Positions 10,620 to 19,720 of a stretch of 38,734 bases of DNA are shown here, piece after piece (the stretch's first letter is position 1; each line of letters opens with the position of its first letter). Origin of the DNA: Candidatus Omnitrophota bacterium (GTDB lineage: Bacteria > Omnitrophota > Gorgyraeia > 2-01-FULL-45-10); contig JAQURV010000002.1 in NCBI GenBank assembly GCA_029004355.1, positions 1 through 38,734 on the forward strand, given 5' to 3'. Both the position numbers and the translations under genes were made by a program. The notes under the pieces are model-generated. The model did no database searches. It saw only the letters and a program-made list of their open reading frames with translations, and was not told where the DNA came from.

Positions 10620-10644
10620 TCAATTACTTCCTTTCTATTGGTTA

Positions 10645-10783
10645 AATTCGAAATTCTAAATCCGAAATCCTAAACAAATTCCAATTTTCCAAATACAAAT
10701 GTTTCAAACCTGCATATTTTGAATTTTGGAAATTGGGATTTCGATATTGTTTCGAATTTTGATATTCGTATTTAGGATTTAAC
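10645..10783. repeat. AT-rich imperfect palindromic intergenic element (MITE-like)
   Basis: AAATTCTAAATCCGAAATCCTAAACAAATTCCAATTTTCCAAATA... is approximately the reverse complement of ...TTTTGAATTTTGGAAATTGGGATTTCGATATTG...ATTCGTATTTAGGATTT. Confidence 0.5.
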
Positions 10784-11374
10784 CTTGACTTTCCGTCCCA
10801 CTATTTTCAATCTCCCTTCGACAAATAACTTTATCGCCTCGGGATAAATTTTATGCTCTTCTTTATGCACGCGTCCCAGAAGGCTTTCTTCCGTATCTGC
10901 ATCCTTCACCTCTACGGCCTTCTGCAGGATTATCGCGCCGTTGTCAAGTTTCTCGTCTACAAAATGGACCGTCGGCCCGGTGACCTTCACGCCGTGTTCC
11001 AAAGCGTCTCTTATACCGTGCGTCCCTTTAAAAGAAGGCAGGAGCGCCGGGTGGATGTTCACGATCTTATCCTTATACTCCTTGATGAAATGGCCGCTCA
11101 ACAGCCTCATATATCCCGCCAGAACTACGAGACCGATCTTCTTTTTGCGTAAATTCTTTATGACTTCACGGTCAAATGCCTCGCGGCCGTCAAAATCCCC
11201 GGGATCAAGGACGAGCGTTTCAACGCCGGCCTTCTTTGCCCTTTCGAGGGCAAACGCGCTTTTATTATCGCTTACCACGAGGGCTATCTTTGCGGGTATG
11301 TACCCATCCAGGACCTTATCGATTATCGCCTGAAGGTTCGATCCATTACCCGAACAAAGGACCGCAATGTTCAT
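10772..11374 (-). CDS. purN: Phosphoribosylglycinamide formyltransferase
   Basis: 200 aa; MNIAVLCSGNGSNLQAIID, LAGYMRLLSGHFI, NIHPALLPSFKGTHG. Confidence 0.96.
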   Translation of the reverse strand: MNIAVLCSGNGSNLQAIIDKVLDGYIPAKIALVVSDNKSAFALERAKKAGVETLVLDPGDFDGREAFDREVIKNLRKKKIGLVVLAGYMRLLSGHFIKEYKDKIVNIHPALLPSFKGTHGIRDALEHGVKVTGPTVHFVDEKLDNGAIILQKAVEVKDADTEESLLGRVHKEEHKIYPEAIKLFVEGRLKIVGRKVKVKS

Positions 11375-11703
11375 ATCACCGACCTTATCTTATTCTCGAT
11401 CGCTTCCTTGGAGTTCACGCCGATTATACGCGCAAGCTCTTTACCGTCTTTGAAAAGGATGAGTGTAGGTATATTGAGTATCGATAATTCCGTCGCCACT
11501 TCCGGTGCATCATCGACATTCGACTTCATCACTTTGATCTCGGCCTTCATCTCCTCGGCTATCTTGTCTACCGCCGGGGCAATGATCTTGCAAGGCATGC
11601 ACCACGGCGCCCAAAAGTCGACAAGCACCGGCTTCTCCGATTTCACAACTTCTTTCTCAAAATTTTCATTCGTTACTTCTAACATCTTTACCGCACCCTC
11701 CAT
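11371..11703 (-). CDS. trxA: Thioredoxin
   Basis: 110 aa; VDFWAPWCMPCKIIAP, active site WCMPC; IPTLILFKDG. Confidence 0.93.
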   Translation of the reverse strand: MEGAVKMLEVTNENFEKEVVKSEKPVLVDFWAPWCMPCKIIAPAVDKIAEEMKAEIKVMKSNVDDAPEVATELSILNIPTLILFKDGKELARIIGVNSKEAIENKIRSVI

Positions 11704-11833
11704 TTTACCTGCTTTTATGCCGCTTACAGCACCAGAGCTGTTATTATAAATCTTATCGCTTCATCTTTCAATGATTTCTTCATTGACAATTATCTGCCGA
11801 TATTGTATCTTAAGAACGAGGAGATTTTTAATC

Positions 11834-12004
11834 ATGCCTAACAATAAAATTAACTGCTGCGAGACATGCCAGGTATACTGGACGTGTGAAACCAAGTGGT
11901 ACCGGGGCGAAAAGGGCGAAGAAAATCTCTGCTGCCCTGTCTGCAATTACTTCAAGATCTGCACCGAGAAGATCAAGAAAGAGAAAGATTCTTTGAAGAA
12001 GTAG
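11834..12004 (+). CDS. Small Cys-rich protein with duplicated CCx2Cx5C motif
   Basis: 56 aa MPNNKINCCETCQVYWTCETKWYRGEKGEENLCCPVCNYFKICTEKIKKEKDSLKK; GAGGAG ribosome-binding site about 10 nt upstream. Confidence 0.7.
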   Translation: MPNNKINCCETCQVYWTCETKWYRGEKGEENLCCPVCNYFKICTEKIKKEKDSLKK

Positions 12005-13238
12005 CCAGCCTCGCGATACCGCATACAAAGTAGACCAATCCTACCGTTACGATTATCCAGAATCCCTCTACGTATTTGGCCGCGTATGCCGCTATGAACA
12101 TAAATACGAGGAACGCCAGGTGTATCACCGCCTCGAGCGAACTGAATATCCTTCCCCGCGCGTCTTGCGGGATAGTTTCATGCGCCAGCGTATTTGTAGT
12201 TACCATTATCGGGCTTATCGTAAAACCTAAGAGGCCCACGAGCACTCCTCCCAGCAAAAGATTGGGATAGCGGTTGACGACCAGCGTAAATAAGATTATC
12301 GCGATCCCGCTGGCGGCAAAACTTAAATGTATCGCCTTCTTCTTAGGTATCCTCTGACAGAACCTGCCGTAAAGAATAGACCCTAAAAGCAGTCCGCCCA
12401 CAAGGAAGAGCCCCAGGAATCCCAGGTCTCTGGTCGACGTCCCGAACGCGGACTGAATAAAGACTATTATAACGCAGGATATGGCCCCCACGCCGGCCAT
12501 GAGCAGAAAGAAGACATATACGACGAAACGCATATCGCTGTATTTGATAAGATACCGGAACCCCTCTCTTATTTCGCTGAATATGTTCCGCCGGAGCGAA
12601 TTCTCAAGCGCCTTACCGGTAATGGCCAGGTCGTCTTTTACGTCCCTGACGAAACCTCGCTGCACGATCATCGCTATAAGGGCCGCGGATATAAAGAAAG
12701 TCGCGCTATCGATATAAAACCCGCCTATCGCCCCTATAAAAACGATATTCACTATCACGCCTGCAACGACTAGGCCCACGACATTCCCTATCATGTGAGT
12801 GGTATCGCTGAGCGCGTTCGCGACGAGGAGCTTCTCTTTCGGCACAAGTTCGGGTATGAGCGCCATCTTGGAAGGGATGAAGAAACGCGATATCGAGAAC
12901 GTCAGGAATATGGCAAGATATACCAGCAGTATCTGGTTCGCTTTTATGAATAACGGGATCGAAAGCACGAGGAGGCCGCGCAGTATATCGGAGATCAGCA
13001 TTATCTTTCTTCTATTGAGCCGGTCGACCCATGCGCCGGCGATAGGCCCGACGAGAAAGACCGGTATTATGGTGAACGATATCAATTTGGCGAGCGCGAT
13101 CTCGGAACCGGGGTTACGTTGATAGACGAGCGCGACAAGCGCCATCTGATTCAACCTGTCGCCGAAGTTCGAGATCAGCTGTCCCAGCCAGAGAAAGAAA
13201 AAGTTCTTGTTCCTGAGCACATCTCTAAATCGCGTCAT
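11973..13238 (-). CDS. MFS transporter
   Basis: 421 aa; 12-TM topology; GAWVDRLNRRKIMLISDILRG motif. Confidence 0.92.
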   Translation of the reverse strand: MTRFRDVLRNKNFFFLWLGQLISNFGDRLNQMALVALVYQRNPGSEIALAKLISFTIIPVFLVGPIAGAWVDRLNRRKIMLISDILRGLLVLSIPLFIKANQILLVYLAIFLTFSISRFFIPSKMALIPELVPKEKLLVANALSDTTHMIGNVVGLVVAGVIVNIVFIGAIGGFYIDSATFFISAALIAMIVQRGFVRDVKDDLAITGKALENSLRRNIFSEIREGFRYLIKYSDMRFVVYVFFLLMAGVGAISCVIIVFIQSAFGTSTRDLGFLGLFLVGGLLLGSILYGRFCQRIPKKKAIHLSFAASGIAIILFTLVVNRYPNLLLGGVLVGLLGFTISPIMVTTNTLAHETIPQDARGRIFSSLEAVIHLAFLVFMFIAAYAAKYVEGFWIIVTVGLVYFVCGIARLATSSKNLSLS

Positions 13239-13807
13239 GCTGCGGCCCCGAAGGCAATCGCTTTTTCGCGGATGCCGGGGATCTTATTGACCTCGCCGGA
13301 TTCGCCTGCATTGGGGACGAGGAGGGATTTGAATTGCATGCCGGTATAGCCTGCTGTCATTTTAAAAGGTTCTTCAAGAGCAGCGAGCCCTGCACTTTCA
13401 TAAGCGCTTGCGATAAGAACGAGCGTCTTCCCTTTCAGCGGCGTCTTCATCGTATCTGCTTTGTTATCCCATTTGTATAGCGAAAACATCCTGTCGAACA
13501 CGATCTTTAACTGCGCGCTCGGGCCAAAAAAATAGAGCGGTGTGGCCATGACGATCATGTCGGCGTGCACCATCTTCTTGAGGACCGACTTTGCGTCATC
13601 GTCGATAACGCATTCGTATTCTTCGATCTCCTGGCACGTGCGGCAGGAAGCGCAACCGGAAGATTTATATTTGAGGAAAGCCGTTTCGACGATCTCGACC
13701 TCGGCTCCTTTCGAGCGCGCCCCTTCGCTGAACCAGCCGACAAGCGCGGCGGTATTGCCGTTCTTCTTCGGACTGCCTGACAGTATGAGTATCTTCTTAT
13801 TGGCCAT
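13235..13807 (-). CDS. Flavodoxin-fold NAD(P)H-dependent FMN reductase family protein
   Basis: 190 aa; ILSGSPKKNGNTAALVGWF, CxxCRTCQ, ATPLYFFGPSAQLK. Confidence 0.9.
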   Translation of the reverse strand: MANKKILILSGSPKKNGNTAALVGWFSEGARSKGAEVEIVETAFLKYKSSGCASCRTCQEIEEYECVIDDDAKSVLKKMVHADMIVMATPLYFFGPSAQLKIVFDRMFSLYKWDNKADTMKTPLKGKTLVLIASAYESAGLAALEEPFKMTAGYTGMQFKSLLVPNAGESGEVNKIPGIREKAIAFGAAA

Positions 13808-13812
13808 AGGTT

Positions 13813-15150
13813 TTACTTTCCTCCCGCATCCATCTTTTTAATGACCTGGAAGCCGAGGAATAACAGGCAGACTATTATAATGCCCATCGCAAGCCATAAT
13901 ATATACGGCTTATCCTCCGTCCAGGGCCTGGGTTCTTTGTAAGGCTCATATTTCTCGTTCCGCAACTCCGGGCCCAGGCTCCCCGCGTCGAAGGTCTGGA
14001 CCGCCTTCCCTCTTACCACATTGCCCAGATCATAATCCGCCGCTTTCGCCGCCGGATTCCCGTAAAGAAGGCGGTACTGCAGACCCGCGGCGGGTATAAT
14101 GACCAAAAACTTCTTCGGCCCGTAACCGGTTACCGATACAAATTTGACCGGTTTGTTGTCGCCGTTGAACGTTATTATCTTTATGTACCGGTATTTGGCG
14201 GCGCCGAGGTCTACGGTCGTATTCTTCTCGACCTCTTCATCGACCGAAATGGAGAATATGACCGAGCCGGCCGCCCTCTTCCAGGTCTTCATGTCATTAC
14301 TGCCCTCTATCTCAACCCTCCTGAAGAAATTGGATTCGCGCGTGGCCATCTCGATCCTGGAGAGCGGCGTATTGACGGCGCCGAAATCCACTATCGTGTC
14401 TACGCTCTTCGGATCCGCGCCGGGCTCCGTCTTGATAATAGAGCCCTTGAAGCTCTCCTCTTCGGCGGGGGTCTTTACGGTCTTGAATATCTCCAGGCCC
14501 TTTAACTCGACCGGCTCTTTGTCCTGGTCGTGCGGCACCGTGACGCGCACGAACTTGAAGGTCGACTCGGGCACATACATAAAAAGGTTCTCTTCGGAAT
14601 ATCTTCCGAAGCCGTATCCCCGGTAGATCTCGTTCGTGCGTTTTTCGAAATACGTATGCGTCGTCTGGAACGCAAACGAATAGACGGTGATGCCTTTTCT
14701 TATGACCTGCCATTTTTTATTGTCGTTCGATCCTTCGACCGTTATCTTCCTGGCAAAATTATTACTCTCCGGGATGACCTTCAGGCTGTTAAACGGTTTC
14801 AAAGGCTCGTTCAGCTCCGCCGTGATGACGCTCTCCGTCTGCGTCATCTTATTAGCTATTATGCGTAACGGTATCTTCTCGTCGGTCTTGCGTTCACTCT
14901 GGGCGACGATCGCGTACGGACATTCGGCGCCGCCCTGATCGACGACCCTCAGGTCGCTTAAGTCTTCTTTCGCGGAATTATAGATTTCCTGGTCCAAGGG
15001 GATCGCAACGGCTTTTTTCGAGACGTTTTGGATACGGACGGGTTTTGAAAATTGCCAGTTCTTAGGCATAACATCGCCGAGCACCGGCTGCGCCGTAAGC
15101 GCGCAAAATATAAAAAGGGTTACGACTTTAAAGAAGGTTGCGTATCTCAT
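13813..15150 (-). CDS. DUF3999-family membrane-anchored protein
   Basis: 445 aa; signal peptide, beta-rich discoidin-like repeats (NNFARKITVEGSNDNKKW, SNFFRRVEIEGSNDMKTW), C-terminal TM; adjacent to DUF2339. Confidence 0.8.
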   Translation of the reverse strand: MRYATFFKVVTLFIFCALTAQPVLGDVMPKNWQFSKPVRIQNVSKKAVAIPLDQEIYNSAKEDLSDLRVVDQGGAECPYAIVAQSERKTDEKIPLRIIANKMTQTESVITAELNEPLKPFNSLKVIPESNNFARKITVEGSNDNKKWQVIRKGITVYSFAFQTTHTYFEKRTNEIYRGYGFGRYSEENLFMYVPESTFKFVRVTVPHDQDKEPVELKGLEIFKTVKTPAEEESFKGSIIKTEPGADPKSVDTIVDFGAVNTPLSRIEMATRESNFFRRVEIEGSNDMKTWKRAAGSVIFSISVDEEVEKNTTVDLGAAKYRYIKIITFNGDNKPVKFVSVTGYGPKKFLVIIPAAGLQYRLLYGNPAAKAADYDLGNVVRGKAVQTFDAGSLGPELRNEKYEPYKEPRPWTEDKPYILWLAMGIIIVCLLFLGFQVIKKMDAGGK

Positions 15151-16963
15151 CTCTATACCTCTGGTAGAAGAACGACGCCGTTATCAGGACTATCCCGAGC
15201 GTTATGAACGAGATTATCCTGTATGCCCGCTCCAACTGTGACAGGTCGGATAAAAATATCTTCAATATCGCGGCTCCGAAGAGGATCAGGGCCATTATGC
15301 GCAGGGCGCGGAATTTTCTGGCCATGCCTATCGCCATCATGATAAACGCGTATATGACCCATAAGAGCGAGAGCGACAACTCGCGCGCGCTGAAGAGTTT
15401 CGCGTATTCGGTCTGGAAGGCCGACAGCAGGGTCTCCGCCTTGATATAAGCGATGTGGCCAAAATAGGTCTTGGCCTCCACAGAAAGCTGGACGAGCAAT
15501 ACAAAATTCGCCAACAGGACAAGCGCCGTCGAGATGGCTCTCTCCTCGGGAGAGATGCGGTCCTTATTCATCTTGTAGATCCATGCCGCCGCAAAAGTAA
15601 GCAGGACGACGACCAGATACGCAAGCATCCGTTCGTTCAAAAGAAAGGTATTTGTCGAATAGCTATAGACGTAGTAGGAATAGTCGAAGAGGAGTATCTT
15701 TACTAAACTCATCGCGCCTATGCCGAGGCCTATCCTCCTTATCTCCTTATAGCCGAGCTTGAAACCCAGCCATACCAGGACGATGCCTTCTATCGCCCAA
15801 CTGATGGTGACCCAGCCATGTTTAAGCTGGATGGGTATCGCCACCGTCACGAAGAATACCGCCAGGCCGACGTAAGTAAGTATCAATGCCCTGTCTTCCC
15901 CGCGCCGCATCAGGGCGCTGTAGGAGTAACCTATATAAAGACATCCGAGCGAGATCGGCAGAAGCCCGGGCACGGGGCTGATAAACGGTTTCAATATGAC
16001 CAGGAGTTCTAGAAAATACGCGATGCCGTTAACAAAGACCAGTATGACATCGCTCTGGCTGGACTTCTCCTTACCTATCAGGTTCCTGATGATCGAAAGG
16101 ACGCAGAATATCCCGAAAAATATGGTAACGATCGAGGCAGCGAAGAGCCATAGATCCTTATTATAATGGTCCGCGTACCAGTTGTTATAAACGGCGTGCG
16201 TCAATAAGAACGAGGCGATATTGAGGACTTCCCACTTCTTGAAGATGCTTATAAATAGTACCCCGACGTCGAGGAGGATAACGTAGGAAAAGAGCAGGCC
16301 CGGCCCTATCTTGTCCGGCCCGATGAGGAACGGCGTCAGGAAGCCGCCCAGTATGGCTATGACCGCGGAACTTATCCATCCGGTACGCGTCGACCAGAAA
16401 CCGCAATACAATGTCACGATGCTCATAAAGGCGAGCGCGGGTATGGCGCCTATCAGGTGATAAAACCCGAAAGCGGAAAAGATCGAGAGGTATAATATGG
16501 CGACGCCGCCTCCATGGAATCCCTGGGATATGACATCATAGTTCTTGCGCCGCGTAAATTCGCTCGCGACTATCATGCCGGAGCCCGCCATAAGGCCCAG
16601 GACGACGCGCCCCAGCTCCCCTATCCACCGGTTATCGAACGCGTATTTAAGGAAGAAGGCTACGCCTAAAAACAGGGCAAATAGCCCGATGCGGTTGAGC
16701 CAGACCAGGCCGATCCGCGATTCTATGTCTTCTTTCTTTGCTTCTTTTAGGGGTTCTCTTTCCTGGAATACTTCGACGGGTTTTGTACTTACCGGGGGAA
16801 CTTCCGCGGCGATGCCGAGAGATCTTTCTATCTTGTCGAGGCGAAGTTTTATCCTCTCTATCTCCGAGGCGGCATTATCCGAATCTACAAGCTGAACATT
16901 ACAATTGAGGCAAACTTTCCACGTATCGTCATACGCCTTTTTGCACTTAGGACATATCCTCAC
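15128..16963 (-). CDS. DUF2339 family multi-pass membrane protein with N-terminal zinc ribbon
   Basis: 611 aa; MRICPKCKKAYDDTWKVCLNCN followed by many TM helices. Confidence 0.85.
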   Translation of the reverse strand: MRICPKCKKAYDDTWKVCLNCNVQLVDSDNAASEIERIKLRLDKIERSLGIAAEVPPVSTKPVEVFQEREPLKEAKKEDIESRIGLVWLNRIGLFALFLGVAFFLKYAFDNRWIGELGRVVLGLMAGSGMIVASEFTRRKNYDVISQGFHGGGVAILYLSIFSAFGFYHLIGAIPALAFMSIVTLYCGFWSTRTGWISSAVIAILGGFLTPFLIGPDKIGPGLLFSYVILLDVGVLFISIFKKWEVLNIASFLLTHAVYNNWYADHYNKDLWLFAASIVTIFFGIFCVLSIIRNLIGKEKSSQSDVILVFVNGIAYFLELLVILKPFISPVPGLLPISLGCLYIGYSYSALMRRGEDRALILTYVGLAVFFVTVAIPIQLKHGWVTISWAIEGIVLVWLGFKLGYKEIRRIGLGIGAMSLVKILLFDYSYYVYSYSTNTFLLNERMLAYLVVVLLTFAAAWIYKMNKDRISPEERAISTALVLLANFVLLVQLSVEAKTYFGHIAYIKAETLLSAFQTEYAKLFSARELSLSLLWVIYAFIMMAIGMARKFRALRIMALILFGAAILKIFLSDLSQLERAYRIISFITLGIVLITASFFYQRYRDEIRNLL

Positions 16964-17054
16964 CTTAGTCCTCCTTTGTCGCGCAAAAATGGAGCCCCTC
17001 GCCGCGAAACTTAGATACCGGTGGCTCGGGACTTCACCTACTCTTAAACAATAG

Positions 17055-17074
17055 TGGAGCTGGCGGGTGGATTC
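17055..17074 (-). repeat. 20-bp duplicate of the tRNA-Thr 3' end
   Basis: tggagctggcgggtggattc is identical to 17130-17149 (3' end of tRNA-Thr incl. CCA). Confidence 0.8.
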
Positions 17075-17129
17075 CCCTCCGCTCGCCAGAGGCTTCGCTC
17101 CGGGCCAGCCAAACAGTTCCTGACTGAAA

Positions 17130-17205
17130 TGGAGCTGGCGGGTGGATTCGAACCACTGACCTGCGGTTTACGAAACCGCTGCTCTACCGACTGAGCTACG
17201 CCAGC
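17130..17205 (-). tRNA. tRNA-Thr(CGU)
   Basis: GCTGGCGTAGCTCAGTCGGTAGAGCAGCGGTTTCGTAAACCGCAGGTCAGTGGTTCGAATCCACCCGCCAGCTCCA; anticodon loop TTCGTAA; encoded CCA. Confidence 0.95.
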
Positions 17206-17458
17206 CTGTGAATCTTACTCAAACAACTCAATTTGCAGGGTTAGTCTCTCCGAAGCCCTACCATTGTCTAAGTCCTTAAGGGCGAAGGAGGACGACTGCC
17301 CCGCCCGGAACCTAACTCGGGGCGGGGTCCCGCCTCCTGTTAAACTCCGGGCGGGAAGCTACGCCAGCACCGAGAAACATACCCAAAATGTGTAGATGTA
17401 TTTTACCCGATACGGCTTATGAGGGCAAGAGAAACTTGGAGAAGGCTCATCTTCTCGC

Positions 17459-17947
17459 TTATTTCCCGAAAAAGATCTGGCGCAACTTGTCTTTGCCCAG
17501 AGCGATATGAAGCTCACGGAAAACGACGAAGAGAAGGAATAGTATCGTCAGCCATATCTGGGCCGTGCAGAAACGCGGCCATGGCGTATCGTTCACCATG
17601 CGCTGCCACGCGATACCCATGCTATATTTAAAGAAGAACGGCACGAGCTTTTCCGCCGCAAGGAACAGGAATCCAAAGAATGAATATATGGAAGTTTTCC
17701 AGAGGGTGTTATATATGAGCGGCTTCGACGAGAAGATGTTAAGGAACGGCATGGCATCCGCTATGAGCATCACCTTGCCGATAATTAACGAACTTATGAT
17801 GATCCGCGGAAAGGTCATGAGCCGTATGCCCTCCGACTCCATCATCCATCCGAATGTCAGATTAAAAAGATTGATCGCGCAGAAAAAATATAGGACGGCC
17901 GGAAATACCTTGCGGAACTCTTCCCTGGCCCATTTAAGCATGCGCAT
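17459..17947 (-). CDS. Hypothetical membrane protein
   Basis: ORF 17459-18022; likely start at MRMLKWAREEFRK (17947), since the upstream extension encodes a fragment of the interspersed repeat; several TM helices. Confidence 0.7.
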   Translation of the reverse strand: MRMLKWAREEFRKVFPAVLYFFCAINLFNLTFGWMMESEGIRLMTFPRIIISSLIIGKVMLIADAMPFLNIFSSKPLIYNTLWKTSIYSFFGFLFLAAEKLVPFFFKYSMGIAWQRMVNDTPWPRFCTAQIWLTILFLLFVVFRELHIALGKDKLRQIFFGK

Positions 17948-17966
17948 TATTGCTCCGGTCTTTATG

Positions 17967-17986
17967 TTGTGGGATGGCCCCGACTT
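17967..17986. repeat. Partial copy of the palindromic interspersed repeat
   Basis: ttgtgggatggccccgactt matches the 3' end of the copies at 19.6 and 25.1 kb. Confidence 0.7.
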
Positions 17987-18095
17987 CCCCAATTTCCTAC
18001 ACGGAATATCCCATATCCTCATATACGTTACATAATTTTATGGTGTGGCACCAAATGGACCGTCTTCTAATGGTTACTCTAATTCAATCCTGCCA

Positions 18096-18242
18096 TCAAG
18101 ATTTCTTTTTACCTCGCGAGCCGAATCCAATCGCAAAACAGAAAAGCGCAGTCAAAAAAAATGTGAATCCCATGGCCGGGATGGCAAACACAGCTATCAG
18201 GCTCAATACTACAAATATTACCGCTAATATATAGAAATTCAT
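18096..18242 (-). CDS. Small membrane peptide (48 aa) overlapping the macro-domain gene stop
   Basis: [48 protein letters not shown]; start codon overlaps the upstream stop (ATGA). Confidence 0.55.
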   Translation of the reverse strand: MNFYILAVIFVVLSLIAVFAIPAMGFTFFLTALFCFAIGFGSRGKKKS

Positions 18243-18781
18243 TCCATTACTATCCCATCATTAAGCGCTGATTTGTAAATATCAAGATCCTTATCCGAAA
18301 ACAAGATAAACATCACCTTATCAAAAGCGTCCGGGTTCTTTTGCAGAAATGTTTTTACCGATTTCATGGCTATTATAGCCGCTTGCTGAATGGGAAAACG
18401 ATAGGCCCCGGTAGAGATGGAGGGGAAGGCTATCGATCTCAAGTCATGCTCCTTGGCCAACTCCAACGAATTCCGATAACATGAAGCCAAAAGCTCTTCT
18501 TCGCCGCTTCCGCCTCCATGCCATACAGGCCCTACGGTATGGATAACATAACGCGCAGGTAAGTTATAGCCCTTGGTGATCTTCGCCTGGCCGGTCTTGC
18601 ATCCGCCTAGAGTGTCGCACTCTTCGAGAAGCTTCGGTCCGGCCACCCTGTGAATAGCGCCGTCCACTCCCCCGCCGCCCAATAGCGTCGTATTCGCGGC
18701 ATTAACAATGGCATCTGCCTTCACTTTAGTAATATCGCCCCTTATCAACTCTATCAAATGTAAGCTGGTGCCATCCTGCAT
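18239..18781 (-). CDS. Macro domain protein (O-acetyl-ADP-ribose deacetylase-like)
   Basis: 180 aa; [54 protein letters not shown]. Confidence 0.95.
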   Translation of the reverse strand: MQDGTSLHLIELIRGDITKVKADAIVNAANTTLLGGGGVDGAIHRVAGPKLLEECDTLGGCKTGQAKITKGYNLPARYVIHTVGPVWHGGGSGEEELLASCYRNSLELAKEHDLRSIAFPSISTGAYRFPIQQAAIIAMKSVKTFLQKNPDAFDKVMFILFSDKDLDIYKSALNDGIVME

Positions 18782-18809
18782 AGTGCCACCCCATAAAAAA
18801 CGTTATCTA

Positions 18810-18866
18810 GGGCCATCCTATTTGGGGACAGCCTACAATCTAGGGTGTCCCCTTGTGGGATGGCCC
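18810..18866. repeat. Palindromic interspersed repeat, copy 1
   Basis: GGGCCATCCtatttGGGGACAgCCTacaatctAGGgTGTCCCCttgtgGGATGGCCC; nested inverted repeats. Confidence 0.9.
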
Positions 18867-18869
18867 TTA

Positions 18870-19559
18870 TTACTTATTATACTTATTTTTTGCTAAAAAA
18901 TTATTTAACTCTATCCCAACGTCTCTAAACTTCTCAAATAAGTCATTCTTATAATTATTTTTAATTTCCGCAAACGCCGTTGCCTTGAACTCTTTATTAT
19001 TGTATACAAATTCTTTAAATCTAAACCCGGTTTGCCCTTCACGCCTTCTATGGCCTGTATAAATACAATAGTCGACGTCAATCAGCCTTCTATGTTTGAC
19101 CGTGTTACAAAATCCGTCAAAATACTCATATTCTGGCGAGGCAGATAAATTTTGCATACTTTCCCTTAACGGACTATCACCGGGAATTCCTTTGAAAATA
19201 TGTTTAAGACTAACTTTATGCTCATCCAGCAGCTTAACACCATAGACTGTCACATTAACAATTTGTGCAAAAAGATCACCTAATGAATGTAGGGTTTGTA
19301 TCATTGCTTCCATTTCAAATGCCGAACGATACTGTGCCTCTAAAAAATACGGATGTGATGGACGAAGAACCCACCCTAATTTTTTCACTAGTAATCCCCA
19401 GTATTCATCAACTTTGTCCGCATGGTATTGGGCTTTCGTATTTTTCCAGTCTAGAGTAATTATGTAAGTTTCAACACGAGATAACAGCGAATCCCCGTAT
19501 TTAGCCTTAACTAAACTTTTAAACTTTTTTATATCCCACTGCCTATGTTTAAGTTCCAT
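18870..19559 (-). CDS. Hypothetical protein (possibly HEPN-like helical)
   Basis: 229-aa AT-rich ORF, predicted mostly helical; lies between two direct copies of the palindromic repeat. Confidence 0.7.
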   Translation of the reverse strand: MELKHRQWDIKKFKSLVKAKYGDSLLSRVETYIITLDWKNTKAQYHADKVDEYWGLLVKKLGWVLRPSHPYFLEAQYRSAFEMEAMIQTLHSLGDLFAQIVNVTVYGVKLLDEHKVSLKHIFKGIPGDSPLRESMQNLSASPEYEYFDGFCNTVKHRRLIDVDYCIYTGHRRREGQTGFRFKEFVYNNKEFKATAFAEIKNNYKNDLFEKFRDVGIELNNFLAKNKYNK

Positions 19560-19585
19560 TTTTAACTCTTTAAGGATTATTCGAT

Positions 19586-19648
19586 GCCATCCTATTTGGG
19601 GACAGCCTACAATCTAGGGTGTCCCCTTGTGGGATGGCCCCGACTTTA
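19586..19648. repeat. Palindromic interspersed repeat, copy 2
   Basis: gccatcctatttggggacagcctacaatctagggtgtccccttgtgggatggccccgactttaccc. Confidence 0.9.
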
Positions 19649-19720
19649 CCCGTCCTAACTTTAACTTATCTAAAGCTCTAAAAGTTAGTCTTTCCGACCT
19701 ATTAAATTTCTAGCATTACT

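Noticed and set aside
17948-18022. N-terminal extension of the 17459..18022 ORF
   Set aside because: Encodes part of the palindromic repeat; MRMLKW start is more plausible.
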